Origin: Phytoseiulus persimilis
Lineage: Eukaryota; Arthropoda; Arachnida; Mesostigmata; Phytoseiidae
Length of the DNA: 64,000 nt
Reading direction: 5' to 3'
NCBI GenBank assembly: GCA_037576195.1
Contig: CM075102.1
Location: forward strand, 12,830,745 to 12,894,744
In this document: piece after piece, positions 56,078-64,000 of the stretch
Numbering within the stretch: position 1 is the first letter of the stretch
How the letters are laid out: every line of letters begins with the position of its first letter
Notes under the pieces: generated by a model
What the model was told of the DNA's origin: nothing
The model's database searches: none
Seen by the model: only the letters and a program-made list of their open reading frames with translations
Made by a program: the position numbers and the translations under genes

Positions 56078-57787
56078 CTAGTAGGATATTGTGGTTGAGT
56101 TCAGACCTACGGTTGTCAAAAGATCCGCGCGACTGCTACTCACTGCGATGGCGACACTCGGGTCTCGCAAGGCGTGCAGTACGACGAAAATTATACAAGT
56201 GAAGGCACCGCCCGTCAGGTCGGCGATCGCGGTTAAAATCGGGATCGAAGCGACATCCGGGTCGATTCCCCACAGCCAGAGCCGGAGAACGGTTTCACGG
56301 GTCAGCAAGAGCATGATCATCCCATGGATGAAAACGAACAATAGGAACACAGCCATGAAAACCCAGGTCGCGTGCACTCCCTTGGTGAAATAAGCGATTA
56401 TGAATGAAAAGATGATATGTGAAAACGGCAGTCCCGCGAGGACTCGGAACGTCGAGTTCAGAGCCGACGGCTTCCCGCCGCAACAGAGCGGATTATTCTT
56501 CCGGATATCAGCGATCAGCTGGCGGCCTTCCCCCAGACGCGCTTGTCGACGAAGAACCGTTGTCGTCCTGCAGACCAGGATCACCAGCAGGTTTCCACAG
56601 ATGCCGCTGACGACCGGGACAAAGGCCGCCGCAGCCACCAGGTCCTTGCTGGCTATGTCAAGTATGTATCCAGCACCGAGACTGATACACATCGCGAGAA
56701 GGATCGGGAGCCATCCGTGCTGGAGATGGATCCGGACTTCGGGACTTTGCCACGCGAGACGGCCCCACATCGGGCAGAGACACATGAAAGCGATCGCCAG
56801 CAAAACCGGAACGTACAGATGACTGCTGAGGAGGTAGAGGTAGTAGGAGGTGTAGGCGAAAATGCCGAGAGTCGAGATGTCGCCCAGCGACGCGGCGAGA
56901 GGGGCGCAGACGTTATCGGGGTTGATTCGAATTTTCCGGCTGAGGAATACAACCAACGTCATGAGGCAACCCAAGAAGAGGCAAGCGATCGCCGCGGTTA
57001 CCACAGCCGAGGAAATCACTACGACACAGTTTGCGTAAGTGATCTGCCCCGGATCCTTGATGCCTTGGATAAAAAGAGTCAGGATGCTGGCCAGCAGTGA
57101 CACAATCGTCGCCTGGAACTGAGTGAGCAGGAGATCGTCGCGCAGGAAGCGCAGCAGAACTTTGTGGTCGTCGAGGATGCCGAGGTTTGAGGCGGTGCAC
57201 AACCGGGCGGTAACAGTCATCTCCAGGTTTCCTTTGAGTCCCAGCAGGGTTGGAACCAGAGTTATCAAGCTGTCGATGTTCTTGAAGTTATGCCAGTCCT
57301 TGACAGCGTCCAGGAGAATCCCGGTCCCCATGGAGCCGAGGCCGGCGATGAGGAAAGGTCCTAGAACCTGGAGGAACGTGAGGAACATACCTTCTTCTCC
57401 TGGCTCCTTGTTGCTCTTGAGGGTTTGGACGCTGCCCCACTCGGGCAGACTCCGCTGTGAGGCTGACTCTTCATCTTTCGAAACCTTGTTGCTGACCGTA
57501 TTGATGGTGACAGTGGAGCCCAGCTCGACGAGACACGTCGTCCTGCCGAGACTCTGGTAGCGACCCTGGACGCCGTCGCTGACAGCCTGTCGGTTGCTGT
57601 TGAGGTTCTGCTTGGTGCTGTTGTTGTTGTTGTTGATGGCACTTGAGCGGCCGTTGGTGTTGATGATTTTATTGTAGCGTTGTTGATGGCTGCCGTTGCG
57701 CTGCTTGTTAACAGTATTGTCCCCGTCGACCGAAGCGCTCAGATCGGCTTCAGAGTCGGAGGGCGAGTAGCTGTAGTTGAACGGCAT
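56078..57787 (-). CDS. SLC41: SLC41-family Mg2+ transporter (MgtE-type), intronless
   Basis: 569 codons from the ATG at 57787-57785 to the stop at 56080-56078, in one exon. SLC41 proteins are plasma-membrane or mitochondrial Mg2+ carriers derived from two fused MgtE membrane domains. The N-termin ~130 residues are hydrophilic, with an Asn run (INNNNN) from a GTT repeat. The first domain has GPFLIAGLGSMGTGILLD, then LVPTLLGLKGNLEMT (about 178-191). The second has VPVVSGICGNLL, the paired GN motif. About ten hydrophobic helices follow in order, and length agrees with human SLC41A2 (573). Which of SLC41A1, A2 or A3 it corresponds to cannot be said. The lack of introns contrasts with TOPBP1 and EXT1 here and suggests retroposition or complete intron loss; no poly(A) tail was seen. 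Confidence 0.93.
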   Translation of the reverse strand: MPFNYSYSPSDSEADLSASVDGDNTVNKQRNGSHQQRYNKIINTNGRSSAINNNNNSTKQNLNSNRQAVSDGVQGRYQSLGRTTCLVELGSTVTINTVSNKVSKDEESASQRSLPEWGSVQTLKSNKEPGEEGMFLTFLQVLGPFLIAGLGSMGTGILLDAVKDWHNFKNIDSLITLVPTLLGLKGNLEMTVTARLCTASNLGILDDHKVLLRFLRDDLLLTQFQATIVSLLASILTLFIQGIKDPGQITYANCVVVISSAVVTAAIACLFLGCLMTLVVFLSRKIRINPDNVCAPLAASLGDISTLGIFAYTSYYLYLLSSHLYVPVLLAIAFMCLCPMWGRLAWQSPEVRIHLQHGWLPILLAMCISLGAGYILDIASKDLVAAAAFVPVVSGICGNLLVILVCRTTTVLRRQARLGEGRQLIADIRKNNPLCCGGKPSALNSTFRVLAGLPFSHIIFSFIIAYFTKGVHATWVFMAVFLLFVFIHGMIMLLLTRETVLRLWLWGIDPDVASIPILTAIADLTGGAFTCIIFVVLHALRDPSVAIAVSSSRADLLTTVGLNSTTISY

Positions 57788-60700
57788 TGTGGCGACGGTG
57801 ATCCTGTCTTACTTGAAGGGGGCTTCTTGCTGCCACCCCTGCGATCGGGCAGCTATAACCCATCCAGGACACAACGACGTTCGCTTTTTCCACTGTAAGA
57901 AGCGACGCCAAAAGCTGTAGTCGCACCACAGTCAAGCTCCTCTTAACGTCAAAGCAGCACCGCATCGAAGCTCAACTCCCTGGACACTCTGCGCGCCTGC
58001 AGCTCGAAGAATGATCCGCTAATGCTGCAGCACCGTCATTGCTGCTCCAGCAGCATGTGGAGGGATCAAGGGAGGGTTATAGCTGGCAGCAGCGGCGACG
58101 ACAACAGCAGTAGCGGCAACGACAGCTACGACGTGACGAGAGAGGAGCCGCTGCGGCTTGCGGCGAGGATAAAGATGCTTTCGAATTTTGAACTCGTGGT
58201 CTATTCGCTTGCGGCCGCCAAACACTGCCGTTCAAACCTATCGAAACTCAGCTGGAGCTTCTCGTGCATACGGCTCTCGAATCACATGGTTGTTGTCATC
58301 GAATCACCAGTGCACGCTGCCGAAGTTGTTCGCGTTGAGATGCGCAACACACCGCGGTCCCACATGCGTGCGCAGACGCTCGCGACTATGCAGAGGAACT
58401 GTCGCCTGCACTCCGAGAATCATCTCGCCGACTCTGTCGAGTTCATGTGACGCCAACGCACCGTCACGGAATCTCAACTGTCGTAGTTTCATATTCAGAA
58501 CTGTGACCATCAGAAGTTCCGGCTGACCGGAAGAAGGCCTCACACTCGACAAGACCTTCGACTTGAATTGCTGAAGCTGCACACGACTCCTGACGAGCCT
58601 CTCCAGCAATCTCAGTCCGAAATACGTTCTGAACAAGCCCGCGTTGGATCGGAGATATCTGTGGGATTCCACTCAAAGGTGTACGTCACACCGTTCACCG
58701 AGCCTTGATAGTTTCGGCGAGTTTTCTCACCGTCCCGCTGATCGAACGAACTCGATCTGACGTCAGCCGTCGGGAGGATCCCTGATGCGATTTCAACGCT
58801 GAAATGCGCTTGCTCAGACTCCTGTCGTTCGAAAATTTATCAAAAAGAGATTTCTGATCCGTAAACACCTACCTTCAGAGAGTCAGGTCATGGAGCATCC
58901 GCCTACAGCCCGTCACCCGTTATCAACGTCCTGTCTCTGCGCCACTTGAACAAAGTGAAACCTCATGATTTGCCATAGAGATGTATCACGTACCTCAAAG
59001 GAAATCGACTGCTCCCAAAGTCACGTTCCTTCATTCTCAATTCGGAGAAACGGACACGATAGGGTTGATTTTACAGACAGTTACAGACAGGTTGACAGAC
59101 AGACCCGCGCCTCTGCTTCAAGGACCTACTAAGCGAACGAACGGAATGGTCAAGGAAGCAGTAGCGTCCTATTCTGAATTTTCAACCGCTGGATAATTGT
59201 TTACTTGACAACCAGGAAGTGCATGCCGTAATCAATGAACTTGAAGCTAATTAGCGCAATTGCGGATCTCTCTCGTGAGCTAGAAAATCTCTGGAGTCTC
59301 TCGCAGCGATGACGAAGGAAGTCGGAATTGAAAGAAATTCTATCATGTTCACCCGCAAAACTGCTGAAGTCTCGCTGCCGATTGTTCGAGACGGCTGCAT
59401 GGGAAGGATTGGGGAATTCAATGCGCCAGATACTCAATGCAAGTGATAGTCTATTCAGGAACACAGGACGCATGGCATTATTTCGTATCCACTTTGATAC
59501 ACCCAATGAGCGGAAGTTGCGACCGTCCGTGAGGGCATCATCCTAGACGAGGGACCGGAGCTCCTCGATATTGTTTCTCGTGCCAACTCGGTGGCCCAGC
59601 GCTACGCTCTCTTCTCTTGTGGGCGCTTCGAGACTCAACTCATCGTCTTGGGCGGAAGAGGTCCGACGAGATGTTCTTGCTCACCATTGAACCATCATAA
59701 CTCGATATTCGTGTCCGACCCACGTATCGACGTAGAATCTGCATGAATCGCAACGTTAGCGATTCCAGACGATGAAATTATCCACCCAAAAAAAACCAAA
59801 TTGCTGGAAACCCGAAAATCTTAGTCACAATCGAGGGATCCGAAGCCCGAGCCGAATACCCAGAATACCTAATCTCCCTCAAATCAAGCCTCACTGAGAA
59901 AGAATAATACTTCAATGCGGAGCCGAAACGGAACCATCCGAATTTGGGGGGCAGCTGAGGGTTCGGAGAAATTCGAGCCGATGCGATTGGCGATGGCGTA
60001 ACCCGGTGCTTATCTCCAAGTCGTCCGAGAGTTCTCGCAGTCTCTCAGCTGCATCGATTCCAGAAACTATAAGCGGGACCTTACATGCTTGCTGGACTCG
60101 ATTCAGGCAAATCGTAATGAATGCAGTGCCCGTTTCGCGATCTTGGTTTGATTACGTAGAAATTGATGATATGCGTGTCGCAGCCACATCTAATTCTGAA
60201 CATGGAATGAAGCTGTGCTAATCAGTCAGCGTAGAATCAGAAACTTGACGTATTCATGCTATAGTTGGCGTTGATGAGCGCTGCAGGAACCTACCTACGA
60301 TGAAGCGACACATAATGATTCGCATCTGAGACTGAAAGCGGCTTCTCCTAGAAAAAAAAAAAGTAATTTTGAGCACCTTTGCGCCTTCATCGCATTCGCG
60401 GCTCCTGGAGTTTCCTCTGGACCTAAGCTGCCGCTGATACTTCCCAGTACCATTGCCCGCAGATTATTAACCCGGTATTCCCAAGCTGAGTCGGGTACAA
60501 GGGGAGGTTTTCCGGCACCAGAGAACAGAACTTGAGCAGCTCACTGGGGTGGAAGGTAACCATGACGTGTGGTTTCGACTCCGTGAAGAATACTGGGAGA
60601 TGTTAACGCTCGGATGGTTTAGGGGGAGCCATCTACCCCAAGAATGAGATTCAGTTCCCATGATAATGTTCAATATTTCTCTTACGTGAGTTGTGGACTC

Positions 60701-63054
60701 GGGGTAGGGAGAATGAACCGAAATGGACTGAAGTAGCTTGACTCGGTCAATTATAGTATCGGTTACGCGGAATGCTCTATTTTTCGTTCGAGCGGTTGGA
60801 CTGCTCGTTTCCTCAGATTCGAGTCGACTTTTGTATGCCAGCTTCGGCTAATTGGAGCACGCTTCCGAAACTCGGTTGGAACTGTTGAACCTGTCGTGCA
60901 ATTCGAGATACCCCGATTCACCCAAACTTCAGATCCGGACCTTTCGACAATACCTGAACTCTGAAAACTTGCAGTAGAAAGGTCTACTACGATGTCGATC
61001 TTTGAGCGTAGGATATTTTCGCCATTTCCTCGCCGGACACGGACGGAGGGAAAGAATGAACCTCTCGGTGATCGAGGCTACCATCCTGCGGAAAACCTTC
61101 CAATCTGTGTACATGTTCTTTCGAGAGATTATTTCTCTCTCGCAACCGGCTTCCCCAGCCTGTTGCCCCGAGGCCAGCCACTAGACACAAGTCGGCTATG
61201 GCAAGAGCATGAGCGACTTGCCGAAGTGCAACCTACCGTCCACGGTCTGAGCTCTGCCCGGCAGAGCACGAATATGGCTTTGCAACTCTGCGTCTACTAC
61301 CCTACCAGTCATTGGTGATCGGAAGTGGTCACGGTTCAACTAACTTTCCCAGACGTTGGTGGATAACAGGCGGTTTAACGGGAAAGACCGCCATCGGCCG
61401 TCTGTAAATTCAGGCTGAGTGAGGATCGATTCAGCGGGTTTCTGTACAATGAACTTGCTTCATTGCAAGAATCGTGAACCATTATAGCTCATACTGAGCT
61501 TGATCCGCGCGATGAAATCCAATATCACATCGTGAACCGCTATCGTTGGGAAACGGGGTTTTTGAGGCCAGATGTCTCAGCAGACGAGGCGGACACGAGT
61601 CTCTGATCACCGGCTTCCTCAAGTGATTCGGAGCCGGGGGCCGTTTATTACAATTCGATAACGGACGCTCCGGCTCCGGATGAAGACGCTGTCGAGCGGG
61701 AGATTGCAGATTGGGTTATCAAACCGCGCCGAGTTCTCTGGAGCCGGTTCTCTTCCCGCTGATCTTCCCACTTGGAGGATGACACTTCAGCAAGGATATT
61801 ATGAGACACCTGATCCTCAAATAATGGGGGAATCCGAATAAATCAGGAAGATATTCGTTGTGCTCGCAGTTTGCATGAATTCTCACGGAGGAGAAGCGTT
61901 TGCAATGCGATTATCGTTTTCCACGTTCTTAACCAGCGGGAAAGAGGGGGACCTCATTCAATTAGATTGTGATACGATTCAAACCTCGCTTCACGGGGAC
62001 GGAAGCTTCCTGAATCTCGATGAACGAAAAGATACACTGAGCTCGCTTCGCGAGTGACGCTCTATGTCAACCAATTTCCAACCGCGGTCCTCCCCGGCAA
62101 ATCCCTGTTCCCCTCGTGGATCATTGAAATGACCCAGCGCGGTGGCGCGGTCACTGCGTTGCAGTTCACGGACACAAACTTGTATTCTCAGAATTGCATC
62201 CTTGCTCCGGGACGCAGCAACCATACTCCCCCAAGAATTCCCGATACGAGACTCTTAAGTGGAATACCCCGTGGCACACTCGCAACTTGCGTAGACGGGC
62301 CGAGATCTCCATCATTTGGTTCCTAATTGGCTGGAAGAACGCGGGTTGACTGAGGGGCAAATTGAGCATCATATTGAGCATTCGAGATGGATCTTTATAC
62401 TTCTGGTAAGGCACGAATACGTTTGAGTTCCATCGGGCGCTCGCAGCACGGGGAAAGTCTAGAACTAGAGCTGAAATATTCGATCCCGGAGACTTAGGTT
62501 TCATATTCTGGTGTCAACGAAAAGCCCCCGAACTCAGAAATCCGATTGATTCCCCCCCCCCCCCCCCAGCTCCGAGTGGAGAGACCCACCAATCCCGGGC
62601 GACAATCTCCAAAACCATCAGTTCCACGGGACTCGATCTCCCCCGAAGCTTTTGTTGCTCTCTGGCCTGGAGAGATTTTGGAGTGTTTGAAAATGACGGT
62701 CGGATCCCAGAATAGGAAGAGTTAACGAGGTCTAACATATCGGAAAACTCGAGGAGGCTTTCGAGAGTCTTCACCACTCACTCAATGCGACGAGACGATT
62801 CTCCTTCCCAGCCAGGGTCCAACCCGGAACATCAGTCAATCGGGGTATGTTCATGGGGACAAACAACAGCTGACACTCGGAGGAAACCCTAGCAGAGAGC
62901 GCGCCTCGATTCAAACTGCTCAGCCGCACGTGTGGGCGTTCATTCAGTCTCGAGTATTGTTGTTGTTGCGCGAATGAGCAGAAAGCAGCTGCTCGGCCGC
63001 TTCTCTGACTGCGCGATCAAGCCCACAAGAGTAAAATAGCAACTTTGCTCCAGC
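57788..63054. other. SLC41 upstream region and long intergenic stretch
   Basis: The first few hundred bases should hold the SLC41 promoter and 5' UTR and are rich in CAG/CTG and GAC triplets (58020-58160). A tandem ACAGACAG repeat lies near 59071-59105, an A12-13 run near 60352 and a C16 run at 62552-62567. ORFs at 58022-58672 and 60992-61318 match nothing I recognise. Confidence 0.35.
62552..62567. repeat. C16 homopolymer
   Basis: Sixteen consecutive C residues, prone to slippage in replication and in sequencing. The exact length should not be trusted. Confidence 0.8.
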
Positions 63055-64000
63055 ATGGCGGTGCCACCGCTGAGAATCGCACATCGGATTCGTCCTAAAT
63101 CTATGAAGCTGAGTTGCCTCGGCGAAGCTCCAGGCCGTATAGAGAAACTACGTGTGATGCTGGGAGCCCTGTTCAGACACGAGCGAATCGAACTCAACAG
63201 TCGTGAGTAGTTCCTCCGAGATGGTTATTCTCTGCTCCTCCTCCTCCTGTCCTGACCACCCTTCGTCACCGTCCCAGAATCATAAGTGCTTCGCACGTAG
63301 GCGCTAGTTCATTGTAGGATGACAGCTACTTGTTCACTTGCGGGAGCCTTGCTTCCCTTAGGGGCTTTCATGAAACCTCCAACCACCAACGACTCCGGAC
63401 GCTAGTGAATCAGACTTTTCGCCGGAGATCTCTTTCAATACGAGCAGGAGAACCTGCTTGGCTCAATGGGTTTGCTCTCTGCCATGCTCATTCCGATGAC
63501 ACCCCAATTTTAGTCGACTCGGCTTAGTTCGTTCCTTCCCCTGGATATCGTCCTCGATGGGAGAACCCGGCATCTGTTCAAAATGCTCATTTCAAATTTG
63601 GCAGATCGTGGCGCAGAAACTCGCGACTACGCAGAACGTCTGATCCAGAATGCGATACTGTTCGGTCCCAAACACGTGCGAACAATGGAGCTCACCAGTT
63701 TTTGGATAAAAGAGAAAGAGCTCGTTCACAAACTATTCAAAGTCATCGCTCCCCGACTACAGGATGAAACTCACGGTTTCACTAAGGTAGTATGAATAAG
63801 GAAAACTGCTATATCTTGTGTTATTCATGTTGACAACATGTGCGGGGCCTCGGCTCTGGAAAAATCTTAAGGGATGTCTGGGAACGACGTTAACTCCAGC
63901 CTCTTTTCGCAGATTTGGGTCCTCGCTGATCCTGAGAAGGTCAACTACGATCACGGAGGCCCCCCAAGCGTTCATTATAGGAACGATTGGGTAGCCCTTG
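63055..64000 (+). CDS. mRpL17: Mitochondrial ribosomal protein L17 (bL17m), 3' end beyond window
   Basis: Component of the large subunit of the mitochondrial ribosome, near the exit tunnel. Exon 1, 63055-63202, starts ATGGCGGTG and encodes a short basic mitochondrial N-terminus, then GRIEKLRVMLGALFRHERIELN, the L17 signature region. Exon 2, 63605-63786, joins in phase (AGT C|AT CGT) and reads YAERLIQNAILFG, then FWIKEKELVHKLFKVIAPR, typical of L17. A donor AAG|GTAGTA ends it after GFTK. Exon 3 probably begins at 63913 after TTTTCGCAG and runs off the window; its reading (IWVLADPEK) is less like other L17 proteins, so that boundary is less certain. Confidence 0.85.

Noticed and set aside
1-64000. 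CRISPR arrays, bacterial operons or ribosomal RNA genes
   Set aside because: No regularly spaced repeats, no rRNA-like sequence, and the gene structure is clearly eukaryotic.

Overview
The window is nuclear DNA from an animal, most likely an arthropod. Genes are split by mostly short GT-AG introns (about 31-216 nt where the splicing can be solved), GC content looks close to 50 %, and the recognisable genes are animal ones: TOPBP1, neuralized, exostosin-1, an SLC41 magnesium transporter and mitochondrial ribosomal protein L17. Compact introns, possible ionotropic-receptor fragments and a mix of copia, LINE and hAT debris would suit a mite or a similar arthropod. The lineage is inference and cannot be fixed from the sequence alone.

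Layout. 1-0.4 kb: start of a minus-strand gene for a small secreted protein with a TATA box; a 49-nt inverted copy of part of it lies near 0.9 kb. 2.67-5.55 kb: minus-strand, 5'-truncated non-LTR retrotransposon. 7.48-13.73 kb: complete 16-exon TOPBP1 gene, plus strand. 14.6-19.4 kb: degenerate paralogous sequence, including a possible ionotropic-receptor pseudogene and a diverged direct duplication. 20.8-24.14 kb: neuralized-like E3 ligase gene (NHR, NHR, RING), plus strand. 24.9-25.7 kb: inverted duplication. 26.64-31.04 kb: 5'-truncated Ty1/copia element with 3' LTR. Between pol and LTR it carries an env-like membrane ORF and a 272-codon antisense membrane ORF. 34.26-37.21 kb: complete six-exon exostosin-1 gene, minus strand. 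39.6-41.1 kb: two non-autonomous hAT elements, each with a perfect 8-bp target-site duplication. 42.2 kb: tRNA-derived SINE-like unit. 49.4-49.9 kb: exons of an unidentified minus-strand gene. 56.08-57.79 kb: intronless SLC41 transporter gene, minus strand. 63.05-64.0 kb: 5' part of mRpL17, plus strand, running off the window.

The host genes are functionally independent: replication checkpoint, Notch-ligand ubiquitination, heparan-sulphate synthesis, Mg2+ transport and mitochondrial translation. No operon-like arrangement is visible. The two multi-exon models (TOPBP1, EXT1) splice with consistent phase at every junction and give uninterrupted proteins. The most unusual item is the copia element with two predicted membrane-protein ORFs on opposite strands in its 3' third.
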